Positions 13,005 to 24,060 are shown, counted from the stretch's first letter. The stretch is DNA of 64,000 nucleotides from Tenebrio molitor (GCF_963966145.1 NC_091053.1:5766001-5830000); one strand, 5' to 3'. Numbers and translations are program-made. The notes: generated by a model not told the origin, from the letters alone.

Positions 13005-13155
13005 AAGGAAAAACGGGGGACGCGGCATCGAGGCCGGATTTATTCATGATCATCATTATTTCTTTGAAAGCACGAGAACGCGATTTCCTTGGTGGCCACC
13101 CATCCGAGCACTGACGGTGTCCGATCATGCTTACTTAACTGATCAACGAGGATAA
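13005..13155 (-). mobile_element. 5S-headed SINE-like element
   Basis: The minus strand reads GATCGGACACCG, then CAGTGCTCGGATGGGTGGCC, which matches the internal promoter region of 5S rRNA (intermediate element and box C). It is preceded by a GATCAGTTAAGTAAGC block resembling box A. The tail on the plus strand is CGCGGCATCGAGGCCGG at about 13021-13037, shared with the copies near 22 kb. An ATT-rich microsatellite follows at about 13199-13225. Confidence 0.65.
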
Positions 13156-13600
13156 TTTCATGCAATGAATCAACAACTGTCACAATAATGGGGACGCATT
13201 ATTATTATCATAATTATTATTATATCTCGTTAATATAGGTGAATTCAGCAGTTTGCTTGATTTGCAAAAAATTGTAGGTATTGAAAAATTGAAAAAATGT
13301 AACTAAAGTATTTTTTTTGAACTTTTAATATATAGCAACTTTTGTTTTTGACCTATACATACATATACAAAAGCCGAGATTCCACAAACTGTAGTTCACA
13401 GAAACGACAACTAATCTGCCATTTCTAATTTTATTTTAAAACGTCAAAATGTATCAAAATTAACTGTTTCTTGGAACTTTTTCATATAGGAACTTTTGTT
13501 TTTGACCCATGCGGCCTAGATTCTATGAATGATTTTTTACATAAACTAATCTGTCATATTATAATTTTACTTAAAAAGAGAGAGAAAGATAAAACATATA
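13156..13600. other. AT-rich non-coding DNA
   Basis: Contains an imperfect ATT/ATC microsatellite at about 13199-13225 and two similar passages around TATAGCAACTTTTGTTTTTGACC (near 13331) and TAGGAACTTTTGTTTTTGACC (near 13488), a local duplication about 155 bp apart. No gene is seen. Confidence 0.5.
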
Positions 13601-14195
13601 CAGGGTGAAATTGAAATGCATCATAATATGTAAACCATAGTATCTTCTCTAAGAGAATAAACCGAAAACGTGGTTAAAACATTTTAAATTCATAAAGCCC
13701 AGTGGCGTACTCAACTTTTGTGTTTCAACTGTAGGTTTCTGCCCTCATGCGGAGGTAAATAAAGCGCGAAACTGAATGTACATGATTTTCATAAATGATT
13801 TGAACATCGAGAGTTCCTATTCTGATGTATTTACGTACAGTTGTGGCCGTTGAAAACTCAGACACTTTGACAACGCCAAACTTTTGGCTTTGTAAATGGT
13901 ATTGAAAGTGACGTTTCTCGAAATGTCACTCAAACATTATCCACATTAATTTCTCTCACATTGGCTGTTATACTCACAACGTCCCTCAGTCAAACACATT
14001 TTTGCAAATCAGATAATTGCGGCATTTCAAAAGTTACGCGCTATTCTGACCTAATATGTCAAATACTGACACTGACTGTATAATCCTTGATGAAAATCCC
14101 GTTTACGCTAATCAAATTTCGGAATTTATACAGAGTGTTAAAATCTTTCCTGTCTGGGTTTTCAACGGCCGCAACTGTATATCGATTTCACCCTG
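13601..14195. mobile_element. Mariner-type inverted-repeat element, outer member of a nest
   Basis: Ends CAGGGTGAAAT and ATTTCACCCTG are inverted repeats flanked by TA on both sides (13599-13600 and 14196-14197), the target duplication expected of Tc1/mariner elements. It encodes no transposase. The inner element at 13838-14177 is inserted within it; without that insert it would be about 255 bp. Confidence 0.75.
13838..14177. mobile_element. Nested Tc1/mariner-type MITE, 340 bp
   Basis: Inverted ends of about 27 bp begin CAGTTGTGGCCGTTGAAAAC at the left and are matched at the right by GTTTTCAACGGCCGCAACTG. TA flanks both sides (13836-13837 and 14178-14179). It sits inside the element at 13601-14195 and is therefore the younger insertion. 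No transposase frame is present. Confidence 0.8.
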
Positions 14196-14367
14196 TATAA
14201 CAAAGCCGTAACTAGTCTTTCACATTATAATACTGTAACGACTAAAATAAATTTAAATTAAAATATTGTTAACTTTCACTTGAACTAGGATTTTTATAAA
14301 AAATTTAACAACTGTTAGATTAAAGGGTCTAGTTTATTGCAACCAGTCCAATACCAAAGTAATTATA

Positions 14368-14659
14368 CACGGTGTCCCCCCAAAAAAAAAGGCCAAAGCT
14401 CCCTTATCTATCCGAAGATTTTAATTATTTATACACCAAATTAAATTGTTGTGAATAGGCTACAAAACGGCCTAACAAAATCATGTATAGCTCCAAGGGC
14501 TTCAAGGTTAAACTATCAAAATTTGATCTATGCTCAAACTGCGCTCCAGCTATACGCGATTTTATTAGGCCATTTTGTAGCCTATTCAAAACTATTTAAT
14601 TTAGTGTTGAGATAATTAAAATCCTCAGATAAATAACGGAGCAATTTTTGGAACACCTG
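14368..14659. mobile_element. Palindromic mariner-type MITE, 292 bp
   Basis: Almost the whole element is one inverted repeat with arms of about 125 bp. The ends are CACGGTGTCCCCCC at the left and GGAACACCTG at the right, and the arms share GAATAGGCTACAAAACGGCC against GGCCATTTTGTAGCCTATTC. TA lies on both sides (14366-14367 and 14660-14661). It encodes nothing. Confidence 0.82.
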
Positions 14660-14688
14660 TAGGTATGTAATATCATTTATATTTTTGC

Positions 14689-14987
14689 GGTAATTGTTCA
14701 CTTTAACTACTTCTGGAATTTTCGCGTTTTTTCTGGCTAGACAGCCTCATGGCGTCCTCCTAGATCGTTTCCCACCATTCAAACCTTGTGCAAATGCCTT
14801 TTTTTCTCTCTTGTTGTGTTTCAAGGTCGCGTCAAGGTCGCGCCAATTGTCTTAGTATAACTAAAGGGTAAGGAAAATTCATTTGCACAAGGTTTGAATG
14901 GTGGGAAACGATCTAGAAGGACGCCCTGAGGCTGTCTAGCCAGAAAAAACGCGAAAATTCCAGAAGTAGTTAAAGTGAACAATTACC
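14689..14987. mobile_element. Palindromic MITE with 8-bp target duplication, 299 bp
   Basis: Two 108-bp arms (14689-14796 and 14880-14987) are inverted copies with only about two mismatches, beginning GGTAATTGTTCACTTTAAC. Perfect 8-bp direct repeats ATTTTTGC flank it at 14681-14688 and 14988-14995. An 8-bp duplication fits hAT, P or Merlin elements; the GGTAATTG terminus does not decide between them. The centre holds two direct copies of CAAGGTCGCG near 14824-14842. High arm identity and a perfect target duplication suggest a fairly recent insertion. Confidence 0.88.
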
Positions 14988-14995
14988 ATTTTTGC

Positions 14996-15509
14996 TTTCC
15001 TATTATACTTTAATTGTCCATTTTAATTAAGTTGGATTTATCTTGGCTATCCACATCGGTATTGTTTGTTGTGGTGTTATCAGCAAATTCGTCGAAAACT
15101 TTTCACTTTTAATAATTATCTCGTTAGTGTAGATTGAGCGTATTTATTAGTCATCATCAGTGTTGACAATGTTTTTGATAAAACTTTTACTAATTTATCA
15201 AATGTTTATGAACTGTGTATTAGCATCAGTAAAGTACAAAACATCCTATTTCCTGGAGTGGTCTGTGATAACGTTAAAAAGTGGTAATTTAAAACCACTT
15301 TAAATCAAATTTGTCACGACTGTGATTCTCGCTGTGGAGATTTTTAAATCGGTGTAAAACCAGCTTACAGGATAATCCGATACGTTGAAGAAATTGGAAA
15401 AAAATACAAAGGTCTTGGATGGTTTTTCCTACTGGTATCCACAAGACGCAATTTTTATTATTTACTAGTTACCAAGGTAGCCACATGAGGCTCAACTTCC
15501 TCATCAATT
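14996..15509. other. AT-rich non-coding DNA between MITEs
   Basis: No gene, array or inverted repeat is recognised. Confidence 0.5.
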
Positions 15510-15895
15510 ATATGTAGAGGTATTTTCATATTTGGTGGCGGAAACAAAAGACTGAGAAATTTCACAAAAATGTATTGTCAGTGTCAAATTTCTCATAAAC
15601 GCCGTAAAAAGGAATGTCAAGGTAAATTTAAATTTTCGCTAAATAGATTGAAAAAACAAATTCTAAGGAAACCGATTTTTGTCAGTGCTTCAAAAGGAAA
15701 AGTTATTCTCATATAATTAAACGTATTACAAATTATTTCTCTAGTTCGACGATTAATAACTTTCTTATTGCCAATTTTCTGCATTTCTGTTGAAATCACG
15801 AACGTCTTTGAGAAATTTGACACTGACAATACAAATGTGTGACATTTCTCAGTCTTTTGTTTCCGCCACCAAATATGAAAATATCTCTACCTACT
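15510..15895. mobile_element. Long palindromic element, probable MITE
   Basis: Arms of about 93 bp (15510-15602 and 15803-15895) are inverted copies sharing ATATTTGGTGGCGGAAACAA, GACTGAGAAAT and CAGTGTCAAATTTCTC. The centre of about 200 bp is unpaired. No clear target duplication was found, so the exact ends are uncertain. Confidence 0.75.
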
Positions 15896-16319
15896 ATATT
15901 CATAATATTAAACGTAACTTTAGTAGGTATACAAAGTGATCAAAAAGAAAACAAATCACAGCAGGCGTTGCAAATTATCGGCCATGTCGTAGCAGAATTC
16001 TATGCAAATAAGCGTTTAATGCATGGGCGTAGACAATTTGTGGTCTCAAGCGCTACTTTACAATAAATCATACCTCATCAATTTTAGACAATTGTGCATT
16101 TTATTATTATCTGATGATGGGGAAAATTTATAAAATAAACAAGAGCAACATTTTAGAGTCGTAAGAATGGGTAATTTACCAGTTTTATTGTCAAACGCGA
16201 CGCCACTGGTAAGCAGATTTTGCGGTGCACTGAAAAACAGACGTCAATTATTTTAAAGCAACGGTGTTGTCGTTAACCTTGAAAACAGTTTTCGATTTCG
16301 GCAGAGCTTATAAACCGTT

Positions 16320-16490
16320 TCCTGTAATTGTAAGCAATAATTATCCCAGAATAAGTGGTAAACTGGGTTTTATAATAATAGATTTTTCCGGAGGTAGGCA
16401 ACCAATAAGACGACTGTGTATAGCACGTATAGATATGTGTACGATCAAGCTAAGAAAGACGTTTCGCTAAAACAAAAGATGAGGTAAAAC
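16320..16490 (+). repeat. Dispersed repeat, copy 1
   Basis: Shares AATTGTAAGCAA.AATTAT, GGCAACCAATAA.ACGACTGTG, GTGTACGATCAAGCTAAGA and ACGTTTCG.TAAAACAAAA with 42640-42815 in the same orientation. A stretch of 30-50 bp in the middle differs between the copies. It lies inside the candidate 2.1-kb element. Confidence 0.75.
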
Positions 16491-17601
16491 ACTTGATTTG
16501 TTTTCTTGTAGAATTAATTGTTTAAAAAGTTTTGTAGCATTCATTTGGATTACAGGTAAATTAATTTTTGTCTTCATTCCTGTACAAAAAAATCGTAAAT
16601 AATTGGCAAATATTGCATCAACGTAAAGGAATCGTCACGTTTTCGTTACTTTTGAACTTTTCAGATATCAATGTACTTACTACTAAACTATCAATTGACC
16701 TTTTTGATAAGGTTGCGGGATACATGTCATCGACGTCAGCGAACCACGTAACAAAGTTACATGCGTTAGGTGAATTTATATCCAATGCAAACTGTCATTT
16801 TCAATTTTTGCAACGCTTGAATAATAATAATTATTACTTCAGGTGTGGCGCAAGGTGCGGTAATAAGACACGTGCTATTTTCAATTCTAATTACCGATTT
16901 GGTGTTAGCGTTGCGAATCGACTTCGACTTTTTTCTCTAGAACCACCACCTCCGTTTTTTAAGAATGAAGAAGTCCCGTTTTTACGGCCCCGAAACGCCG
17001 ACTGCATGTTTCTAAAGTAACAGATCTATTTTGGAGTGGATTTAATTACTAATAGTAGTTCCCAGAATCACCATTCCGACTTTATGGCCTCTCTTAACCG
17101 CGTTCAAAGAGCTCCGAACTCTCGAAATGCACAATGCGACCGAGAATCCCGACTCATTTGCTGGATCATTTGTATCGGCAACGTGCAAACATGTGTTTTC
17201 CGGCATGTTCGTCGTTTTTTCCCTAGGCCGAAAATAATCGCGACGTTTCGCCAAAACAACAATAAACCCAGGCGACAATCTTGAAAACAAACGAAACAAA
17301 GAAAAAATCGACCCAGCCGTCTTTCCACCGGGACGAGAATTATAGGCTTCCGAACAGGAAGAAGTGTTTATTTGATTTGGTTTACGTTTCACTCGAATAA
17401 GTTATAGTACACCTTTTAGCATTTGTTCTTCGGCTAAATGTAGGTTCTGTTTTGGTTAAAAAATAAATACTGCTCTTGGATGGAGGCGATGGGACACAGG
17501 CCGGCTGTCGGGGTGGGTTTCAAAATAGCCGCCGGAAAATACTTTGTATATATCTGAAACTAAACAATTTCTGATGTTTGTTTGCTTTGCTTAGACGAAC
17601 G

Positions 17602-17627
17602 TCTCGTGCAGGTAAAGTAGCACGAGA
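17602..17627. repeat. Short hairpin with CACGAG stem
   Basis: TCTCGTGC and GCACGAGA form an 8-bp perfect stem around a 10-base loop. It shares the CACGAG word with other hairpins in the window. It may be chance, given its size. Confidence 0.45.
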
Positions 17628-18407
17628 TGTCAGGATATTGGCTTTTCAGAAGCGAAACGACTGCCAAACGAAACTTCTCTAAATTCTCTCCAACAATGCT
17701 AAACCATGTGTTTATTGCTCTTGTGGAAAAAAATACATTACCAAAAAGAGAAAACTGCATCAGTTTATTTCAATTTCAGAATGTACCTACAATATTTCGT
17801 GGTTGTCAGCAGAAAGACCAGAAGACAAAAATCATATTTAGAAGATAAGAAAAAGGAAAAGATAAGGAAGAACAATAAGAAAAGTCATGAAAGAAAGAAG
17901 ATGGCCAGGAGAAAGTGCTGAAGATGTAATTTGACATTTGCTTATTTGCATAGAATTCCGCTACGACATGACCGGTAATTTGCAACGCCTGCTCTGATCT
18001 GTTTTCTTTTTGATCACTTTGTAGTATCAAGTTTTATTTTTTTTTCTTTAATGATTTTATGATGTTGAAAAAAATTATGTAGGCAACTTGTCTATAAAAC
18101 AAATTTGTTTACGTGTGCTGCGCTCGTGCCTGTAACCTTCCCACGTCCCCAAAAAGTACAGCTTCATACGTAGTTTGCACAAAAGTAAACAATCCCGTCA
18201 AATCCACCTTCTCGTCCACATCTCAGTCCATTTCACTTTTCCCCATCCCCAACAAACAACTTGTGTACTTTTTCCTATCCCCGAAATAAATTAAAACGTG
18301 GACCCGGCTTAGGTGGAGTCACATGTGGTGTTATTCTCGACGTAGGAGGTAGTTGTCAGTTAACTGCGAGCGGAGTTATGGGGCGGTAAGTTTAAAGGTC
18401 AGCCAGC

Positions 18408-18423
18408 ACCACCTGCAGGTGGT
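18408..18423. promoter_or_regulatory. 16-bp palindrome with two overlapping E-boxes
   Basis: ACCACCTGCAGGTGGT is a perfect palindrome containing CACCTG and CAGGTG, the E-box form bound by basic helix-loop-helix and Snail-type factors. It lies in a GC-balanced stretch. That it is used as a regulatory site is inference only. Confidence 0.35.
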
Positions 18424-19628
18424 TTTTCCCACAGTCAATCCGGCGCTGCTTTCCTCATTAAACATGACGTGTTTGTTAATTCCATGTGTGGAGAATAAAG
18501 AGATGAGTGTTTTTGTGGCGTTCAGACGCTCTACTGTAAACTGTTGAAAATTATTCAAGGTGACAAGATACCAAGGTTTGTGAATTTTATCGGCACATCT
18601 GGTCTCGTAGGTGTCGAGAGCTTTTCTGAGAGCTTTCTGGAAAAGTCCGGCCCCACGTGCCTCCCCCTTTCAATTTTTTGTACTCGTTTTCATTATGCAC
18701 CTCCTCGTGAAAATCCCGCTGTAAATTCGGCGATCAAACGGCGCAACGTCAGGATGAGCGATTACCGAAAAGGAGTAGCTCGCAGGCACCGCTCCTGCTG
18801 AAACAATGAGACTCTTTCATTGTTTTTGCCCTGATTCAGAAGCGCAACTGACAACCCTTCACAACGCCGTTCACACCGAACCCCTTTGTTTTTCTTTCGT
18901 TTCCGTCATCGTTTTAACGCTTATTTTTAATATGATGAATTTGGAGCTTTGTACTCTTTAATTATTCCACTTTTTACATTTATCTACCTAATTGTATTTC
19001 CTGATTCGGAACAACAAAGACCTTCTCAAGAGGTATCATAAATCACCCCCGTTTTATATACGTGTCTTGACGTTCGTAAAAAATGCAATTTAGTTTCGTG
19101 AGCGGTTCGTTGACTTATTCATTGTAACCTGAACTGTGCAACGGGGGAAACTACACCGACCCAATCCGAACTGACCTTTTCCCTCCTCTAACGATCGATT
19201 TATGACACGCATTGACATTTTATGGCCTGCATGGTTTATTTCGTTCGTGGATGGGACCCAAACCGAACGCACGATGTCCATCATGTGAGAACATAAAGTT
19301 TTTAAAAACGCCCACGAATACCTCCTTCATAAATTATTTATCTAAATTGCCCTCACACCAGACCATTGCCGATATTAGCCCTTCGCATCCACCCAAAAAC
19401 ATTATCAATATATCATCATTTCTTACACATAACCACAAAAAATCCAAATCTCGCTGTAATACAAAGTAGAAAAAAAGCCTAGCACTTACACTACCAATTA
19501 TAGAGATTTTGAAAATAAGACGAGAACATTTGAAACATTAACCGAGCACATCCATCAGATTGATGCTCAAGAGTCGAAGTTGTTAATTTTTATTTCCACT
19601 TGCACTCAAAACAATGCAACAATTGGGT

Positions 19629-19760
19629 GGGTCAAAATTGACCCAGTACAATATTGCATCAGATTAACGCTAATATGGTTGCAGATCAATTTTTATTTAT
19701 GCTTCGATGTAATGAGCACCTTGTGATGATCGGGTCAAGGTGGACCCAGTTAAATATTGC
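19629..19760. repeat. Local duplication with GGGTCA half-sites
   Basis: GGGTCAAAATTGACCC at 19629-19644 followed by AGT.CAATATTGCATC resembles GGGTCAAGGTGGACCC followed by AGTTAAATATTGCTTC about 105 bp downstream. The first copy is an inverted pair of GGGTCA, similar to a nuclear-receptor half-site (AGGTCA). Binding is not shown. Confidence 0.45.
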
Positions 19761-20566
19761 TTCGGTAAATGTGTCATTCTGCTATTTGAGAGAAGTTGTT
19801 CGACTAAGACTATATTTAACGGAATTTTGGATATAAAAAATATTTTACATCAGTGTTAACGAAAATTAAAGAAACTAAAAAATATCTATTTTTAGTGAAT
19901 AGGTAATGACTGCTGTGTTCAACATCGGAAGACACTTTTTAAGTCATAATCTATGCGGACAAATTGCATCAAAGTTGGAAGAAACTTTATGAAAAGTCGT
20001 TCAGTAAAATTCAGATCTTTATGTTCTGCTCATGCTGCTTGAAAATGTTTCAACATTGATCAATCAATCCTGCAATGCACTGATGTGTGGCAACTCAAGT
20101 ATTCACATTGAATACCGGAATAATACAAAGTTCTTAAAGGAAAGACAGAGAATTCGTCTATAATTTTCAATCAAAGACGTGTTTCTATTTTTCATCTTTC
20201 GTATAAAAGTACATAGTCCATCCAGAGATCCCGGAGATCTTTCAGAATAATTTAATTATATTACAAATTGCTGTTGCTTATTTTAACAAAATAAATAAAA
20301 TATGCATAAATACTGATATGGGGTAGACAATGGAACGTAAGATTCATTATCAGCAGAGCTAACATCTTTTCAAAACATGTTTGTTTTAAATTGCTCCTCA
20401 TCAAGTATCATAACAGCATTGATGAATTCTTAGTAAGCAAAAAACCCAGTCGATTACGGAGTAGAAAGAAAGAAACAAACAAATTAAGAGAATTTTCCTT
20501 GAATTATTAGAGTATTAAAAAAATATAGCCTACTACAAGATGGTTACATTCCGTATGGTAGAGGTG

Positions 20567-20676
20567 TTGGATTTTCTCATGAGCTGTGACCTTGGAAATA
20601 TCTGCTCGAAGGCGCCTACTTGAGACCGATATTCGTCGTTTGCGCAGATAGACTAAGAGCCCATGAGAAAATCCAA
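20567..20676. repeat. Foldback, about 110 bp
   Basis: TTGGATTTTCTCATGAGCT at the left is matched in inverted orientation by AGCCCATGAGAAAATCCAA at the right (one mismatch over 19 bp). The middle is unpaired. It may be a small MITE; no target duplication was found. Confidence 0.6.
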
Positions 20677-21861
20677 AACCCCCACTTAAGCAGTATTTTC
20701 TAAAACGCTCCAAACTTAGTAATTTAAATTTTCCATTTCATAAAACTTCCTAGATTTCTTTGATAATAAGTAAATTCAACTATGCCGTCTTGAGGATATC
20801 TTGACGAACGAATTCCTTAAAAATTTGTAAATATAACACAAATGGTTAGGATGAAATAAACTGTTTATAAGACGTACCTGTGGCAATGGCAGGTCTGCTT
20901 ACTCTGATGCTCTAACCTTGAGAAAGTTCAATTTTAAGCAAAAAAGAGGGCGGTTGAAAAAGTGACATTTGTACCTCTGGAGTAAAGTATCATTTCCTCT
21001 TTTGGGAAATTGGTATATGTGATGCGAAATCTTAGACCTTAAAGACTGCAGACCTCGAGTCTTGCACGATTCTGTACGGAGAGCAGACAATAAATTTTAA
21101 AAAACCCCTCCCGCTCACTCTGCACTGCAATTCCTTCAGTTTAGCGAAGATCGTAAACGTCCATCAAAGGATCCTCGGTCAGCAAATGTAAAAATGTGTG
21201 CCGTTCTGGATATCAATAAACATGTGCGCCGTAATTTGGGAAGCAATTTCTTCGAGTGGGTTGAATAATTGTATTAAACGCAGATTCGATGGGAACAGAA
21301 TAGATCCAGAGCGTGTTTAGGATTCGATATATTACCTCCAGTAATAGAGACGTAGAGACAGGTCCTGGCGGAGTTTACAGAAACCACATAGCGTATTTTA
21401 CCACAATCCAATTCTGGAACTGCATAAACCAGGACTACCAATTAGGGAGATACATAGTTCGCAGGATAAAGGAGTGTAGTCCTGAGCTCGGATTCAATAC
21501 TGGATACACACGTTTCCAGTTAATTGAATCATGTTGGTAAAAATCCGAACGGGGTTTCCTTGAGGACGCACCTCGACTGGAGGGGCATAATTCAGGGGCA
21601 CAGATTGCACATACCGCACTGGCAATTAACATTTATAAACCAAATCCCTTATTGGGAGCTTAAACACGTGTTCCACAAGATATTAAACAATTAATACGCT
21701 GCGCCTGTAGAACATAAAAGATGCGACAGTATTAGTCCTTTTTATTTCGGAATGGGATTTTATTCGGATTTTGGTTTTGCAATTAATTGGTTTAATAACG
21801 CCGATACCGGAATCCAGAGCCCGCAACCGTAAATTGCGCTTTTACGCGGATTACACGTTGC

Positions 21862-22131
21862 GTTATGGATTCTCACAAAAATCTTGCAAACTGCAATTTG
21901 TCCCCTCGTTGGATTTAGTCCCACAAAAAAAAGCACATATGTAAATATTATTGCCGCTACGAAAAAGAGGGCACGGCATCGAGGCCGGTCACTCGTCCAC
22001 GTCAAAGCTTGTTCAGGACGAAATCAGGTAACGAGAAGCGGAGAAGCTACGAAGTGTTTTTCCCGGGGGCCACCCATCCAAACACTGATCTGGTGTAGGA
22101 CAGTGCTTAACTTGACTGATCGAATGATGAT
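21862..22131. repeat. Tandem segmental duplication, copy 1
   Basis: Begins GTTATGGATTCTCAC and contains single-copy-looking DNA plus the SINE-like element at 21960-22131. Copy 2 follows directly with very high identity. Confidence 0.85.
21960..22131 (-). mobile_element. 5S-headed SINE-like element
   Basis: The minus strand begins near 22131 with CGATCAGTCAAGTTAAGCA, which matches the CGATCA..GAA.TTAAGCA part of 5S rRNA. It continues with CAGTGTTTGGATGGGTGGCC (box C region) and ends with GGCCTCGATGCCGTGC and a T-rich tail. These segments correspond to the internal RNA polymerase III promoter of 5S genes. The 5' part of 5S rRNA is missing and the rest is an unrelated body, as in 5S-derived SINEs. 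It sits inside copy 1 of the duplication. Confidence 0.7.
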
Positions 22132-22409
22132 GTTATGGATTCTCACAAAAATCTTGCAAACTGCAATTTGTCCCCTCGTTCGATTTAGTCCCACAAAAAA
22201 AAAACAGATATGTATTATTGCCACTACGAAAAAGAGCGCACGGCATCGAGGCCGGTCATTCGTCCACGTCAAAGCTAGTTCAGACCTGTACAGACGAAAT
22301 CAGGTAACGAGAAGCGGAGAAGCTACGAAGTGTTTTTCCCGGGGGCCACCCATCCAAACATTGATCTGGTGTAGGACATTGCTTAACTCGACTGATCGAA
22401 TGATGATGC
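22132..22409. repeat. Tandem segmental duplication, copy 2
   Basis: Repeats copy 1 from GTTATGGATTCTCAC to GAATGATGATG, about 7 bp longer owing to small indels near 22200-22300. GTTATGG stands at the start of both copies and GATGATG just before the second, so the duplication includes unique flank as well as the SINE and was not produced by SINE insertion alone. Confidence 0.85.
22226..22409 (-). mobile_element. 5S-headed SINE-like element (duplicated copy)
   Basis: Same structure as the copy at 21960-22131: 5S-like head near 22409 downward, the box C-like GGATGGGTGGCC, and the tail GGCCTCGATGCCGTGC near 22239-22254. It arose with the segmental duplication, not by a second transposition. Confidence 0.7.
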
Positions 22410-22428
22410 AGCGGGGTCGCCGAATTTG

Positions 22429-22450
22429 TCATTATTATTATTATTATTAT
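22429..22450. repeat. ATT microsatellite
   Basis: About seven ATT units. ATT- or AAT-rich runs also lie next to the SINE-like copies at 13.0 and 46.9 kb. Confidence 0.85.
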
Positions 22451-24060
22451 GTAAACTGAGCTGTTTGCGTTAATCAACATCTGTGCGTTCATCAAGACTT
22501 CTTCTTTGTGCGCCCTGTTTTTTCTCCTTTGAAAAGGTTGCTCCGTGGCGACGTATAATGGACGGGTTGATGTCGTTTATGGCAGACAGGTTGAAATCTT
22601 GTATTTTTTTCCGAGTCAGTTGTCAAGACGAGCTTTTCTGGTGGAGCTACGTACGATGACACATGTTGCGATCGAATATCACGGGATTTGAGCTCGAGAA
22701 AACTTGTTAATGGCTCTGTGTGTTGGTCTTCATATTACTGCCTTAATGGATGAGTTGTTTTTCTGAAGTGGCTTCAAATTAATTACCGCTAAAAAATGTC
22801 GTCTTATAACCATTAGTTTCGGGGGCGCCCCTTGTTTTTCCACCTTCCAGAGGCCGGCTCTCAAACACTTGTATAAATATATCAAATTTATTGACACATG
22901 TTTTGTAACGACTCTATTTTATCCAGGGACGTAATTTATGGCCGGGCCGATTTTCCACCGGGAAAATGGGACAAGTGCGTACGGGAAATGTCCCGGAAAA
23001 ACAAGCATTTCCTAGAGAAATGCCAGCTTAACAGAATTCGGGAAAAATTAATGCGAGCGCCGGATAATTGCCTGGAGGAGGTGGGCCGCGATCGCCGCCT
23101 CCTTGCTGAACGCCCTCCCGGGGGGCCATACATACGAGTTAGCGCTACCGTTCCTCCAATTACCAAGTAACCCCCTAGTTCATTCTTTGACCTGCAAGAT
23201 CCGGTGACCATGTTAGCAATTCCTCGAGGTGTAATGTATTTCTCTCATGAACTAACTTATGTCGCTCCTCTCGAGACCGCGTCTTGGCTCGCATTTCCAC
23301 AGCTCTGGACCAACCACCACCGCGGAATTATTCCATCTGTTGCCCAGATGGACACCCCAGAAAAAAATCAAATTGCACAATCTAGAAGCACTACCTGTCA
23401 TCGAATTTTATTTGGGTCTAATAAATCGCAGTTATTATCATTATTATTAGACTGCGACGACATCCCAAGGCCTCGCCGTGCAAAAACGTGACATTTCCGA
23501 AAAGGTTTACTTTACAAATACCAAGCAGATGCGTTGCAGATTCCGCTCTCTGAAAGAGGTAACGAGTCCGTGAGAACAGGAACAAAAGCAACAATAAACA
23601 CATCTGGAACGGATCGTCATAAGCAAACGTCCAATTATACCAACCGAGCAAGGTCTCTTTTTTAATTCTGGAAAGGTGGCGGAGGGGTTTTCAACGGCCG
23701 TCGATTTCACGGATCTTTCGGTGAAAAGTCGTTAACGAGGGTAAAAATAACCCGAGGTGTAGGTGAAACTGATGGTAATTAGTTGAAGTTATAAAAGCAA
23801 CGTGGGAGGGACGCTTTGTGGGGCTTCGATGGTCATTTCCTGTTGAAGAAAACCGAAAAATGCAATTTTGTCTGACAGGTCAGAGGTTCGGAATAACACG
23901 GCGGGAATAATTTGCGTCCAAGGAGTAAGTCGGAGGGGGCGAGTGTATGCAACTGGCCGTGCGCGATCGCCAGAGGCGGAGATAATGTTACTTTGACATC
24001 TTAAAAGGTACTTAAAACAGCAGAAAACTGAAAAATCGACGGCGGTTTATCCTGTTTTTT
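22451..24060. other. GC-balanced non-coding DNA
   Basis: No supported exon. Frames at about 22898-23211 overlap on both strands and carry no known domain. The composition is similar to other single-copy-looking blocks of the window. Confidence 0.45.

Larger units (their letters stand above)
15931..18022. mobile_element. Candidate 2.1-kb element bounded by 83-bp inverted repeats
   Basis: An 83-bp sequence at 15931-16013 recurs in inverted orientation at 17940-18022 with five differences (about 94% identity). Both copies stay open in the same reading frame (SDQKEN, then QALQI, then GHVVAEFYANK); three of the five differences change the residue. The interior holds a 150-codon frame at about 16568-17020 with no family match, and a passage at 16320-16490 that recurs at 42.64-42.82 kb. 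Two readings are possible: terminal inverted repeats of an unrecognised transposon, or two independent insertions of a short repeat. No target duplication was seen, so the element call is tentative. Confidence 0.45.
18023..21861. other. Non-coding, no supported gene
   Basis: GC-balanced at about 18100-18900 and AT-rich after 18950. It holds the E-box palindrome at 18408, duplicated GGGTCA passages near 19.63 and 19.73 kb, and a foldback at 20567. No coding exon or RNA gene is supported. Confidence 0.45.

Noticed and set aside
12652..13155. 167-codon plus-strand frame in GC-rich DNA
   Set aside because: Its last third runs through a SINE-like element and no domain is recognised.
21884..22459. 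191-codon plus-strand frame with an internal peptide repeat
   Set aside because: The peptide repeat is the antisense translation of the duplicated SINE segment.
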